Origin: Zygnema cylindricum
Lineage: Eukaryota > Streptophyta > Zygnematophyceae > Zygnematales > Zygnemataceae
Reading direction: 5' to 3'
Length of the DNA: 64,000 bases
Assembly: GCA_037447655.1 (NCBI GenBank)
Contig: JBBHKE010003328.1
Location: 48,748 to 112,747, forward strand
Shown: positions 25,336-37,340 of the stretch, piece by piece
How positions within the stretch are numbered: the stretch's first letter is position 1
Layout: each line of letters begins with the position of its first letter
Program-made: the position numbers and the translations under genes
The notes under the pieces: generated by a model
What the model saw: only the letters and a program-made list of their open reading frames with translations
What the model was told of the DNA's origin: nothing
Database searches by the model: none

Positions 25336-26468
25336 TTTTCAATACAACAAATGGGTATTAATTCCGAAATCGATAAGTGCCCATTCGTTGTAGTAGAGGA
25401 GGGAGAAGAGGAGGAAGTGGGGGGAGAGAGAGAGAGAAATACAACTTCTATCGCTCTTACCGTCAAAGTTTTTTTTATACATGTTCATATTTTCTCTTTA
25501 CTCACCATTTCTCCGTGCACACTATCCTTGTCCCTCTCTCTCCCCCGCCATAATCTCATCTAACCTCTCCCCTTCCTTCCCCGCGCCCCTTTACCCCCTC
25601 CAACCCAAAACTCTCACCTCTTTCTTTCCCATTTTGTACATATTTTTTACTTTTTTTCTGTCTCCCTTTCCCCTCCCTTCCTCCCCCAACTCTCCCTCCC
25701 CTCCCCCTCCCTCCCCTCCCCCCCCACCCTTCACCTTCTGCCTGTTCCTCTTGTACGGATTTTTTGTCGTTTTCTGCCTCATTGTACGGAATGGCCTGAG
25801 AGGCGGCCGCCTCCACCTGCCTCTCGGAAGGTGAAGGGAGGGACTCGCCCATGGGGGGGGGGGGGGGGAGAGAGAGGGAGGGGGGGGGCAGAGGGATGGT
25901 GAGAAGAGGGAAGGGGCGAGGAAGGGAAGGAGGGAGGAAGCAAGGAAAGGGGGTAAGAGAGGGTGGAATAGAGAAAGAGGAAGTGTTAGAGAGAGAGAGA
26001 GAGGCGGGGAGAGAAAAAAGTTGAGCTGAGGTTTGAGAAAGAGAGGGAGGAAGGGGAGAGAGGTTTAGAGAGAGAGAGAGAGAGAGGAATGGAGACAATG
26101 TGATAACTAGATATAGAGAGGAGTTGATGAAGAAGGGGGTGAGGGGACATGAGGGAGAGAGAGAGAGAGAGGGAGAGAGAGAGAGGGGGAGAGAGAGAGA
26201 GAGAATAAGTGGTAGGTTGCGAGGAAGGGAGAGGGAGGGAGAGGAATATCGAAGAGAGGTGAGAGGGGGAGAGGGTGAGAAGGATTTCGATTTTGTCAAA
26301 GTCAAACTTATTGACATTTTTCTCAGCTTTGTCAATACTTGATTTTGTACTTTTGATTTTGGCGGATACGGCCGTACAGATGAAAACAGTATTGGTCCTT
26401 TTCAAATTTGGCGCATACTTTTGTCTTTGTTATCGTACTTTATTACAAATGTACCGTACAGTACGGTA
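25336..26468. other. CT-rich then GA-rich low-complexity DNA, no gene
   Basis: CT-rich on the plus strand at about 25500-25740, then a poly-G-containing GA-rich block at about 25850-26275. The polarity switches in the middle, so the two halves are partly complementary. A short AT-rich segment follows. No domain is recognisable in the open frames. Confidence 0.65.
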
Positions 26469-26685
26469 CACCGCCAATCGCTATTAGCGTTGTGTACGCT
26501 AATCCCGTCCCGCTTTTTTTTTTTTTTATTCTCAAATAGAATTACAGACACAATTTAAAAAGAGCCCTAATTCCTAATTAGAGTAATCGATTTTTTCGAA
26601 TAATTCCAAATTCCCAATTAGCGTAAACCACGCTAATTATTCGTATACGCTAAAAAAACTTCTACGCTAATAGCGATTGGCGGTG
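26469..26685. mobile_element. MITE 1, CACCGC-ended, TA target duplication
   Basis: 217 bp with perfect 20-bp or longer terminal inverted repeats (CACCGCCAATCGCTATTAGC…), flanked by TA at 26467-26468 and 26686-26687. Non-coding. Confidence 0.88.
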
Positions 26686-26776
26686 TACTATTAAATGACG
26701 CCATTTATTACAAATGTAACCGTACAGTACCGTACTGTACTATTAAATGACGCATTTGTCATCATCCGGTACAGTA

Positions 26777-26972
26777 CACCGCCAATCGCTATTAGAGTCA
26801 AGGATTAAATAGCGTCAAAAAACAATTTGCGTTATTGATTCTAATTTATTACCTGAGACGTGGCAGATTATGATCCACGTACTTAAATAGCGTTATTAAT
26901 TGTATTTCAGGTTTTTTTTTTGAAAAAAGGGCACCGAATTGGCGTTATATACTCGAATAGCGATTGACGGTG
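26777..26972. mobile_element. MITE 2, CACCGC-ended, TA target duplication
   Basis: 196 bp. The left end is CACCGCCAATCGCTATTAGA; the right end is the inverse with two or more changes (CGAATAGCGATTGACGGTG). Flanked by TA. Same family as MITE 1 and only about 90 bp from it. Confidence 0.82.
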
Positions 26973-28547
26973 TAGTTGCGTAGACGGGATGGTTTGGGGT
27001 TTTTTGTCCAATTCAATTAAATTAGACAAAAAAAACGAAAAAAATAAGGAAGTGTGACACGTGCCAAAAATAGAACGAAGTGGATAAAATTTCGGCCGAT
27101 TTGGCGGTACATAAAAAAACCGTATATGTCATTTTAATACATTTTGTTTTATCTTTTGTCTTTGTTTTGTTTTTGAAGTCTGTACGATATCCTGATTATT
27201 GACTTTCTTCTGGGATTCACCATGTAATGTATCGCTATTAGGGTGGCGTTCCATCAGACGAAAAGTGAGGTTGTTTACAGAAATAGGGGCCTCTCCGTAC
27301 TATGCCGTACCTTTTATTTTGTTTTTATGCGCGAACAAAATTACAGAAAATCTTGCCAATCGTCTCCAAAGGTCTGGGAGTAAAGAATGACCGTTGGATA
27401 CTTTTTCGCGAAGCATTCGCTTCCAAAGTTTCTGTAAATGGTGATGTACCTCGACGAGGTACATCACCATGTAACTCGACGAGGTACATCACCATGTATC
27501 TCGACGAGGTACATCACCATTTACAGAAACTTTGGGCCGCGACACCTTGGAGCATACGTGTCAATATGTGAGCCAACAGAAATCAAAAAAAAATCGGACA
27601 TTGTATATGCATCACAGAATCCAACGAAATCGCAAAAGTTATCTCGTAACAAAATTTCATCACGCTATTTTTGATACCACCCATGCGTCACACTATTTGT
27701 GCCCACGCTCATCTGTCACACCATTTTTGGCAACGCGTTTCTGTCATAGATGTCCCGTGCGCATATTACGCACGGTACAAACTAACGAATACTACGTACG
27801 GTACGCATCAAACGATGATGAAAAGTAAATAAAATGCGTACCTTACTTTGTACCCGTACAATATTTTTACACTTACGTACAGTGTCCGTCTATGTTCGTA
27901 CATTTTAGGGTTATTTTTTAAACATTTTCTAGGGTTCTAAGGTACATTGCCGTACGTTCCTTTATATTTCAGTACGGATGCCGTAGATATTCCAAACAAT
28001 TAGGTTTTTAAGGGTACATTTTCATGCAATTTTGTACATTTCTGTTAAATTTCCGTACACTTTAAGATTTTGGAGGATTTTCTAAGATTACGCTTTCCGT
28101 ACTTTTTTGTACATGGCCGTACAAAGAAATTTTCACGAATTTTACAAAAAGTATGAAAAAGACGAATACTACGTAGTTTTTGTAAAAAAGTTGAGATCCG
28201 TACGAATTAGACATCAACGATTTCCGTAACAGGTTTCCTTCCAACCTTTTAGCTTCATTGCTTCCCGCCCTTCCGCACATCTTTACAACTTCATGGTTTC
28301 CCGCGCATGTATCCGTCTTTAAAATTTTGTTTTCGGATTCTCGGATTACAACTTCAAACTGACAACCGAATTGAGTTTTTGAAATTCAAACGAAATATGT
28401 TGCCATTGGCATTTTCAAAAATCTACATGTACCGAAGTAACTTACCTATAAATAAAAAACATATGATAAAAATCTTCACATGTTTATTAATTCGTGGATT
28501 ATCAGATTGTAAAAGTAGGTTAAAGTTATCCATATCTTAGGCCTTAC
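26973..28547. other. Intergenic, repeat-derived; palindrome at 27423-27535
   Basis: AT-rich, with frequent GTAC words. It contains CACCATGTAATGTATCGCTATTAG at 27218, an end-like sequence with an inverted partner at about 31379-31398, and a GTGAGGTTGTTTACAGAAA string at 27265 seen again near 30505. No gene recognised. Confidence 0.5.
27423..27535. repeat. Large palindrome with internal tandem units
   Basis: Arms 27423-27453 and 27505-27535 are perfect 31-bp inverted repeats (CCAAAGTTTCTGTAAATGGT…). Between them CTCGACGAGGTACATCACC is repeated three times, and the first copy forms its own 29-bp palindrome (GGTGATGTACCTCG, A, CGAGGTACATCACC). Confidence 0.93.
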
Positions 28548-28712
28548 CATGTCTTCTGTCATCCCATCCACTAATTTGATATCTATATGGGTAGGATCAA
28601 TGGCACTGGAACAATTTGAAAACTCAAACTTGTAATCTCTAAATTCATTTACAAGTTCGACAAAATTCGATCCTGTAGGCCAATTTAAAAACGCTGGGTA
28701 AGTATCTCCCAC
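28548..28712 (-). pseudogene. PIF/Harbinger-like transposase fragment
   Basis: The minus strand reads YPAFLNWPTGSNFVELVNEF, then FEFSNCSSAIDPTHIDIKLV, then DGMTEDM and a good donor GTAAGG. The spacing WP(T/S)…F…F.NC.GAIDGTHI is typical of DDE_Tnp_4 (PIF/Harbinger) transposases; the first catalytic Asp sits in AID.THI. Gly-to-Ser/Pro changes next to it, and the absence of other recognisable parts nearby, suggest a relic exon. It could belong to a larger element between about 27218 and 31398. The family assignment rests on one motif. Confidence 0.5.
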
Positions 28713-31700
28713 CCAGCCTTACAAAACTTAACCCGTTTCCATAAAATTGTGACCCTGCTTACTCTGAAAAGCTCCCCCGCGGATGAAGGGGAGTTCCACG
28801 TGGCAAGACGGTAGAGCACCATCTCTATTTGACGTTTCACTAAAAAAAATCGAAAACATCTGCAAATTCTAGAAACGGTTGCGAACTACAATTGATATTC
28901 CTATGTGCGATATACATAATGAGAGTTAAAATAATCAATTCTTCGTCATTATATGCATTGTCGTTTAACGCTAACAGAATAATTAGAATTTAACTTAGCT
29001 CCATGATAGATTGGTTTTGAAAACCTTCCCCAACTTACAATTTTTGAAACCATAGTTCAAAAGTAGGTCATAGTACGCCCATACAGTATGCCTATTGTAC
29101 GCAAAACATACAATATGCCCTTAAGATCCATATTGTATTGGCCGCAAAATGAAATAAAATAGGAACAGGGTTGAGTTGCACATCGATCGATAGAGAATCA
29201 AACGACGTGTCTAAATTTTGAAAAAAAATCGGACCAAAAAAAATATTTATTTGAGTTTTGAGGGACTTTTTATTTAAACCGTCAGATTCAGACGATCGGA
29301 CGGCCGTTGATCAAAGTAGGCGATTTAAGAAGATCACATGAAAAGCCCATAACACAACTTACGAAAGGACAATATGTCATATTAGCGTCTGTAATAAAGC
29401 CTCAAATTGACCAACCAGGCAGTATGGGACGATAAAAAAAATAAAATACCACACTGCCAAAAAAATTACCAAAGCCTACGGACCAACCCCGTTGGCATTC
29501 ACACAGTCGAAACGCGGCTGTCAAGACGAATATGTGTGAACGGGATTTTTTACGACATGGTTTTTTTCCCTTTTTAGAACGCACATTCTCATGCGTCCGC
29601 GGTTACTAAAACTAAATTATTGTACTTTTTAACTTAAAAAGGTACATTTATGTACGGTCTTACACTGACCGTACACCACTCTATTTAAGAGACAACGTAC
29701 TTTCATTTTTTACGGTACTTGGAAAATTGCCCTAATTAGAGTAATGAAAAATATAGAATAAACTACGCTATTTGAGAATTTTCCCGGTTTTTTTTTCTCG
29801 GTTTTTTTTCCCACGGAATGTCATCCTACGTCGTGTCAGTTCGCTAAAAAATTCTTTCCGGTGGCGTGCGCTGTACTTTGATCTTACGTCAGATTCGGAC
29901 GTTCGTACAAGAGTGTGCACAACGCACACACATGCAGTATGCCTACGTTCCGCGAGTTTTGTGCAAAGTTTTATGCGCCTACCAAAGGCCTACCATAAAA
30001 AAACCTACTTTTGAACTATGTTTGAAACCCAAAACTAATATGAAAATGTTATATTTCTGTAATCCTTCTACTTGGTGGCAGGATACTTTGCTGGGAAAAA
30101 GTTTCAGGTAATAATATTATAAATGAATATACGTTATCGTTTTATGATAAAAGCATTCATAAAATAGTCGGTAAGGAGGTTGGTGCTGGTGGAAACCTAA
30201 TTTCCGTTTCGAAAAATTGAAACCCTAAAAGATGAGCTGCTGCGTATGGAACTGCTGTCGTATGATCACCCGGTACGTAAGTACATGGCACGCAAATAAT
30301 GGATTCAAAGCTAAAGCTGGTCGGCGTGATATATTTTTGTAGATTTTCAGTATCATATATTTAGTTACGTGGAACCACTCTTTTCTGTACACGTGGATTA
30401 CAAACTCTGCCCGATAGTACAATGTTCAAAATGAAGCATTCTCTAATGTTGGCCGTACGATTACAGAATTTCCTGATGGAACACCACCTTTAGAGTGAGG
30501 TTCCATTAGGGGAAAAATGACGTTGTTTACTGAAAGTCGTACTGTTTCGTACTGTGCCGTACCAGAAAAAGAAATTGTCAGAAAAAAATGGCTATTAAAT
30601 GAAGAATTTCATTCTCCACATTTATGGGCGTAAACGTGGACCGTCGCATGCATAATCGGATACGCCATCCTCTGACACTTTCAGTTCGCAACAAACGACC
30701 CGGAGTAGGTCAATTCTCAACGCTTGAACGAATAACATCGTGCCTCGTGGAAAAGTGCACAAATATCCATGACGACCGCCCGACCAGGTGGGTACACGTC
30801 CCATATGACATGTGCCTTCCGCCAGGGAGGATGCGAGGCCACCGGAAGTCGCAAAAAAATATTTGACGGAGAATATTGTTTCACGCTTCTGTTGCCATCC
30901 ACGAACCTTTCTGACACTTTCGTACGTTTTTACGCATCTTAAGTTTCGTCCGCCCATACAGTTTTTTTTTCAGTACGTCGTACGAGTCACTTTTTACCTT
31001 CGCTGGTACAAATATGTGGTCACAATTTGCTGTCAAAGATTCTCTAAAGATTACCTGAATCGTATTTTTCTATTCCTGGCCAAATCAAATTGTGCCACGC
31101 AAAAAACATGTCAGTTACTGACCCGACACAATGGAACGCTCGCTTTAGTAAACAGATTTTTGATGTTTACAGAGACCGCCTAATGGAAAAATGCTCTTAA
31201 TGTTAATAATTTGTTCGCCGCTTAAAACATATTGTATCCTTACACACTTGTTTGATCTTCACATAAAGACCGCCGATAAGAAGGTGATAATCTTGGCCTG
31301 TAATCCCAACCGTTAGACCTAAAATCAGACAAGCGTGTACGGAGGAAAGATGTTTTAAGTGGCAAACATAACATTAACACTAATAGCGATACATGGTGTA
31401 CTATTCACTTTTGACGGTTGGAATACGTCTACTATTCGATTGACGTACATGAGTCGCGTTGTTGGTAGATAGTTGATGGTTGACTTTAATTTGGGAATCG
31501 GTTTTGTTCATTTTTGACTGTTTTACCCCAATACAAATCGAAATAACAATTTTTACTGGGCGTAGGTAGTTGCCTCGGGTTTTCAAAAATTGTACATTTT
31601 AAACACAGATTAGTACAAATTACTTACGTACCATTGAGTTTAGATTTGACGATCAATCCGTCGAACAGCTTTGACAAACGAAATATTCTAACGACCAGTT

Positions 31701-31750
31701 AAAAATGAACCGCGCTTGTGGACGTTGATCGTCATAAAAAAATGCAATTG
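28713..31750. other. Repeat-derived sequence, no intact gene
   Basis: A pair of inverted sequences, CATAGTTCAAAAGTAGG at about 29054 and CCTACTTTTGAACTATG at about 30004, may be the ends of a roughly 1-kb DNA element. A segment near 29720-29770 resembles the MITE at 9363 (TTAGAGTAATGAAAAAT). From about 31550 the first copy of the 280-bp unit described at 37426 begins. Open frames have no recognisable domain. Confidence 0.45.
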
Positions 31751-32757
31751 GTAATCGCTAGTGTTGGGTATCGAGGACCATTTGCTGATATTCGATATAT
31801 ATTGAATTTCAGGTACCCGATAATCGATATATCGCTTCGATATATCGAAAAGCTAAATATCGCGATATATCGCCGATATATCGTATCGTCAATATATCGA
31901 GGCTTTTTAAAACAAAAAATTATAACTATTTTTGCTACTGCTGCTAGAACTAATGCTGCTGCAGCTGGTAGTAAATATCCGGAAGCATTTCACTGTCATT
32001 ATCCTCTTCACCTCCCATGCTACCTCCCATCCCTTGGGAATCCATGGAGAAAACTAAAAGTGTAACCTTTCTGTGAAATTAGTCGCTGGAAATGGATAAG
32101 CCGTAATGGCTACCAATCTGCAAATTAGTAGATGCTTGCAAAATTGCTGGTAGGTATTCTTGTGTGAAAGCATGAAAGCATGAAAAGAACAATCTGCAAT
32201 TTCTTTTTTTCAGATTATACTTTGACTTAATTAGTGTGACCTTTTCGTATGTGAAATCTCTGCGTATTAAATAATTAATAATATGAATTACGAAATTATT
32301 ATTTTTTGTCGGTTAGATTTTGCGACGTCTACCTTTCAATCACAGAACAAAAATCACGTCGGACGTCGAGTATCAAACAATTTGTCTTCATCGCTAAAAT
32401 AACATATTATATAAAATATTAAATTTATAAAAATACTATATATCGCGATATATATTGCGATAATTTTTGTTGGTCTCGGTACGATATATCAAGAAGTTTG
32501 CTCCATCGATATTCGATATATCGAATATCGAATATCGAAATTATCGCAATATGAAGTTACCCGATTGTTGATATTTGAGTATTTTATAGGTCTGTATTAG
32601 GATAGAAAAAGAGCTGAGGCGGTCTGCCTCTAACTCCCCTTTCCAAGCCCCCATACTTGTTGTAGTCACTGAAGGCTGGATAGGGAGCTAGAGCCATGGC
32701 TGCCTAGGCTCTCTAGAGAAGACAGGGGGTAAATTAGGTAGACTTACCAAAAGTTAG

Positions 32758-32836
32758 TTGACGGACCCAGGAATTGATCCTGGTACCTACCGTCCGTCAA
32801 TCCTCAGTAGCCGTTAGCTCTAGCCGTTATGTCTAG
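32758..32836 (-). promoter_or_regulatory. tRNA-like block in the solo LTR (antisense)
   Basis: The minus strand reads AACGGCTAGAGCTAACGG (A-box/D-arm-like), then ACCAGGATCAATTCCTGG (B box GGATCAATTCC within a T-arm-like stem), then CTTTTGG as a possible terminator. Confidence 0.6.
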
Positions 32837-32972
32837 AACAGATATTACGATATATAGGGTTTGACAGATATATAAATCGTTATATGTAGATTAATCCGTT
32901 TAACGGCTAATAGATACTTAGTACATAGATACAGTTTAATTTAGTACGAAGTACGGAATGGGGGCAGAACGG

Positions 32973-33077
32973 ATACCGCGCATTTGTTTCGATAGCGAAA
33001 CAAATACCGCGCATTTGTTTCGACAGCGAAACAAATACCGCGCATTTGTTTCGATAGCGAAACAAATACCGCGCGTC
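32973..33077. repeat. 31-bp tandem repeat in the solo LTR
   Basis: Three to four copies of ATACCGCGCATTTGTTTCGA plus TAGCGAAACAA. Each unit holds the inverted pair GAAACAAA/TTTGTTTC. E5 LTRs have about two copies at the same place (57902 and 63300). Confidence 0.9.
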
Positions 33078-33831
33078 GAATTTCAGCGGCTACGATTATA
33101 GCCGGTCTTGATCGGACGGCCACGATAGGCGCCGCGATCACGGAAAAGGCATTTTTGGCGTTTTACGGTCTTTGTCACGTCAAGTGACACGTGGCGTGAT
33201 AACATTGGACTACGGGAATTCCGGAGATTACAGGAACTAATCCTGATTTGACACGTGTCGACATTTTGGCCATGTCGTACAATGGCCGTACAGAAAGTAC
33301 ACCGGCACCTGTACTTTTCTGTACGACACAGTAATTTGATTGGTGCCGTACTTCAGTAGATAGAGTTTTAGAGAGGGTATAGGACTTAGAAAATTTTGGG
33401 TAGGCAGCTGCCTCTCCCAGAGAGCACCCTGTATAAATGGCAAACTTTGGCCAGCCATAACTATCAATTTACTTGACCATTTTCAGTGATTCTTTTTGCT
33501 GCGGACTCAGGGGAGTCCAGGCTACACAGGGGTGTAGTCGGTCAGAGTTTTTGTCTGCCAGGGTGGCTGTATTTCTAAGGGAAAGTCAAAGTGGGTGAAT
33601 GTGTCCAAATCTCATATTCTAACTTTGCATTATGTGGTGGAACTGACCACATAGAAAGTGTTATTTCACAGGGGTGAATCTATATTGGGGTTCTGACTGT
33701 CAAGGGGTTAGTCACTTGGGTTTATATCAACTTGGAGTCGGCACTATCTAGATAAGCTTCTTTTGGATCTGCATACTCTGAGGGCCAATGGAGGTCTCAG
33801 AGTTTCACCGATACCCAACACTAGTAATCGC

Positions 33832-34177
33832 AAAGACATATTTTGCTGCGCGCAGGTAGTTGCGTCTTCTTGTCAAAAATTGTACATTCGAAGTACAATT
33901 CAGTACAAGTTTCGTACCGTTGAGTTTAGATTTGACGGTCAATCTGTCGATCAACTTTGCCTTGCGAAACATTGTAACAACCGGTTACAAAAGTGTCGCA
34001 CTTGGAAACGTCGACCGTCATAAAAAAAAACAGCAATTCACAGGGTTGGCCAAGGTTTACGGTAACAAAACTGCGGCAACCACATGTAAATAAAATTGTT
34101 GCGCGCAAGCATTTTTGGATTGATTTGGTCGTGCGTGACGACGCGCCTATTTATCATTTATTATCATCGATATTTAT
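33832..34177 (+). repeat. Second part of 280-bp unit U1
   Basis: Continues the unit interrupted by the hAT insertion. It contains GTACCGTTGAGTTTAGATTT and AAGGTTTACGGTAACAAAAC, both found inverted at 37426-37740 and direct again after 37740. Confidence 0.7.
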
Positions 34178-37065
34178 TAGTGTTGTGTATCGGTAAGGAT
34201 TTGTCGATAACGGATATGGGCCATTTTTCGGGTTGCCGATAATCAGAGGTCGCAAAAGTCAAAATTTTAGATAACCGAAACCGACCGTTATTTTTTTTTC
34301 AAAATCTGAGTACCCAACGCCCGACCAGGTTATGTCACGCTCCTAAATTGTTAACCGTTACCCGAAACGCGTTTACGAAATTAAAAGTTAATCGAAACTC
34401 AATTTCTCGCGACTACTTGTACCCAACCGTATTCAAAAAAGTACAAAATTAGTGGTACATCTCCCTTATGCCTTCCACGATACCAAGAGTACAAAGTACA
34501 ATAATGTTGGATAGTATTAACAGTACAAAACCTTCAATTTTTTTCGTTCTTTGCTTACCCGACCGTCACCGATTTTTTTTTTTTCGTGAATCACCCGCCT
34601 GAATTTGTCTGGGACCCCAAATTTGGCAACCGAATCCGTTCCGGATCCGACGCGGGAGGTCGATTAACGGTCGGTTACGGTTTCGGTTTACTGTTTGCGA
34701 CCTTTGCCGATAATCTATATATTGGTACGATACATCGTTATCGGTGTTATCGCCGATAATTAACAAATAATATCGGTTGTTTATCGCCGATAATACCGAT
34801 ATCGATATCTATCAACGATAAATGTACGAACCATACAGATAAATGTACGGCCAGTACACTCAACTGTATGTGTTTTTTCCCCGGACGCGCGGCGGACCCC
34901 CTTCCCCCCGATTTCTGTAAAAACACGCGATATTTCTTTGATTGTTTCTAATTTAAGGGGGTTTTACTTGGGTTCCACGCTCCCATACCCGTCTAGAATG
35001 TCCTTTTGACTGTTGTTTCTTTTTGCAAGGTTAGTTACACCCTCATATCACCTCCATTGTTTGTCTGTATTGGTTTTTACTTTAATGCATTTTCAGTCCA
35101 TTTTAGAAACGATCCGCAATAAGGTCGAGCAAAATAAATACATAAGTTGAAATTTGGACTGATATTAAAACAAGATTTCAGCCCTGAGATTCGATGCAGC
35201 ACAAAACTTTAGCATTGGATTTGAGAACATAAATTAAACATTATAATTTGGCTTAAATAATAGCTAGTGCAACATTGAATTTAAGCACGATTTAATGCAT
35301 TGTATTTAGTGCGATATCATATTATAAAACATTGAATTTTATCACCATAATTAAGCAATGAATTTCAATGTAGCAATGGATCGTGCACTAACAATGGATT
35401 TCGACACTGAATTTCATTGCCGCACTAAACTTAAAATTTAATTCCTTTTTGCAGCAGTAAATGTCAGCACTGAATTTCATCACTAAAATTCGGCTCAACA
35501 CTAAATTTTAGTGCAGCACTGTATTGCAGCGATTTGTTTACCCTTTGGAATTTTGCATTGTATTTTAGTGTACCACTGGATTTGCGCACTACATTTTAAT
35601 ACTGGACATCAACATTTAAATTCAATGCAACATAGGATTTTAGTACTAAAATTAAGCACTGTAATTCAACTATGAATTCCAGCACCAAACTTTAATATCT
35701 TCAATCCTAAATTTCAGTGCAGCACTAGATTTCAGCACATAATCTTAGAAGATGCCTTTAGCACTGGAATCCAGTGCAACAAAGTCGTTTAACATTGAAT
35801 TTTAACACGGAAAAGGTTTCGGCACTAAATGGAGCACTGAATTTCAGCACTGTATATGCGCATTTAGTTTTAGCACTGTATTTTAGCACTCGGCACTTAA
35901 CTTTACCACTAAAATTTAACACTAAAGCTTTGTCGTGAGATTTAGGACTAAACTTCTCTAATTCAACACTGAATTCCACAACTGAATTTCATCACAGTAC
36001 TAAATTTTGACACTTAATCTTAGCAGGTGATTTCAGCTCTAAAATTAGTGCACACCGTTTTCTAGGTTTGTATTTCAGTGCTAAACGGTTCTGCACTAAA
36101 TTTAAGCACTTTATTAATTATAAATTACTTTATTAAATTTTTAAATAATAATTACTTTATTAATTTTTTAAATATTAATTACTTTATTTATTATTAGTTA
36201 CTTTATTACTTACGCACTGAATATGAGCACCGAAATTCATCATAACACCTAGCACTAAACTTTTTCCACCAAAATTCAATACAATATTTTAGTGTAGCAC
36301 TAGTTTGGCGGTGCATTTTAGCAATGAAATTTACAGCGACACTTACCACTCAGATCCAAAAGTGAATTTTAGTTTTAGGGGTTCTAGCACAAGAGTTACT
36401 GTCATAGAAACTTAGTGCACACCGAATTCTAGCACTGAAATTTACCACAAAAAATCCGACACTATATTTCAACACTAAATTTCGAATTCAAAATGTGGAA
36501 ATTGTAAAATTCATAACTTATCAAATCTCAATCTCCAAAAATCACCAATGTCAAATTTCTCAAAATCCGATTTCTACATTGTCAATTTTTTAAATTTCCA
36601 TTTAACCTTGAATTTTCAAAAGGTGGTGGCAGTAGGTTGCGGTAAATGGCGGCAGTTTGACTGATGTGTTCGTCTGCTCTCTTTGCCTGTACATCCTTTT
36701 TTCAAAAAAAGTTTGTTTTTAAAAAGGTCGATGTAATTTATTTTTTTCGTTTCGGTATAATAGATTTAGAACTATAAAGTATTTTTTTAAATTGTTCAAC
36801 GTTTATGTGCTGCGCTAACCTCAATATACTTCAGTTAAACAAATACGGAACAGATTCATTATAAGTGGCATGCCACGCTATATAAAGTCAATAATATAAT
36901 ACAATATATAGTACTATTGTATGCATACTATATTTTTTTAAAGTTATTGCCGATATGGATTTGGTTGGTCTTTGACAGATATATCGGGACCTTTGACCGT
37001 TCGACAACCGATAACTTTCAGTATCGGTGTTATCGCAATAATTTTTTTACCGATACACAACACTA
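34178..37065. mobile_element. Second hAT-type element, 2.9 kb, non-coding
   Basis: Ends TAGTGTTGTGTATCGGTAA / TTACCGATACACAACACTA, an inverted repeat of about 19 bp or more. The flanks ATATTTAT (34170-34177) and ATATATAT (37066-37073) match at 7 of 8 bases, consistent with a hAT 8-bp duplication. The inside carries TATCGG-rich subterminal regions, a long degenerate GCACT minisatellite (about 35090-36490) and no recognisable transposase. Confidence 0.82.
35090..36490. repeat. Degenerate GCACT-AAATTT minisatellite inside the hAT element
   Basis: About 1.4 kb of loosely periodic words such as AGCACTGAATTTCAGCACTA, TTTTAGCACT and GCACTAAATTT, spaced roughly 12-25 bp, with many point changes. No open frame of note. 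Confidence 0.85.
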
Positions 37066-37221
37066 ATATATATACACGGGTCCGTTTTGTTAGCGTGTAC
37101 GAAGTTTATTTCGTTTCGTGCAAGTTAATTATCCATATCACGTCGTTCTTTAATTTGCCTCAAGTTCAACGTAACGCCTTTGCGGCTAAGTTAAAAAGCC
37201 AACATGTGCTCTCGCTACTGC
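37066..37221 (+). repeat. Tail of repeated unit U1, right of the hAT element
   Basis: Shares GTTTATTTCGTTTCGTGC and the GGGTCCGTTTTGTTA stretch with 38510-38570. It is the continuation of the unit interrupted at 34178. Confidence 0.6.
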
Positions 37222-37340
37222 AGTGTTAGGTATCGGGTAAAATCATATCGCATTAATTACGATATTCGATATATCGAATATCGATCGGTCAGAGGCCTCG
37301 ATACGGTACAAAAAATCGTAGAGAAAAGCGTACGCCCCCC

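Larger units (their letters stand above)
32566..33807 (+). mobile_element. Solo Copia LTR nested in the hAT element
   Basis: 1242 bp, starting TGTTGATATTTG and ending GTCTCAGAGTTTCA, flanked by the perfect 5-bp duplication CCGAT (32561-32565 and 33808-33812). Related to the LTRs of E5: it shares the AGAGCCATGGCT stretch, the CTCAGGGGAGTC stretch and the last 14 bp. It carries the antisense tRNA-like block at about 32758-32836, followed by TTTT on the minus strand. Confidence 0.92.
31759..33823. mobile_element. hAT-type element with perfect 8-bp target duplication
   Basis: Ends TAGTGTTGGGTATCG / CGATACCCAACACTA are flanked by GTAATCGC on both sides (31751-31758 and 33824-33831). The 8-bp duplication and TAGTG ends are typical of hAT transposons. 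The inside is rich in TATCGATATATCG palindromes and has no transposase. Without the nested solo LTR (32566-33807) and its duplication the element would be about 820 bp, a non-autonomous MITE. Confidence 0.92.

Noticed and set aside
27441-27525. CRISPR-like or integron-like repeat set
   Set aside because: Repeats abut without spacers and are palindromic; the genome is eukaryotic.
27199-27828. Small plus-strand genes
   Set aside because: Open frames run through the palindrome and repeat-derived DNA, without domains or consistent splice sites.
29866-30111. Possible exon ending TWWQDTLLGKSF before GTAATA
   Set aside because: A suggestive end, but no known domain and no partner exons; it overlaps the end of a putative inverted-repeat element.
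27218-31398. One 4.2-kb DNA transposon bounded by CACCATGTA… ends
   Set aside because: The inverted ends match only partly, and the left flank is TT where TA is expected. Kept only as a possibility within the MITE finding.
32973-33077. CRISPR-like array
   Set aside because: Direct repeats without unique spacers, inside a eukaryotic LTR.
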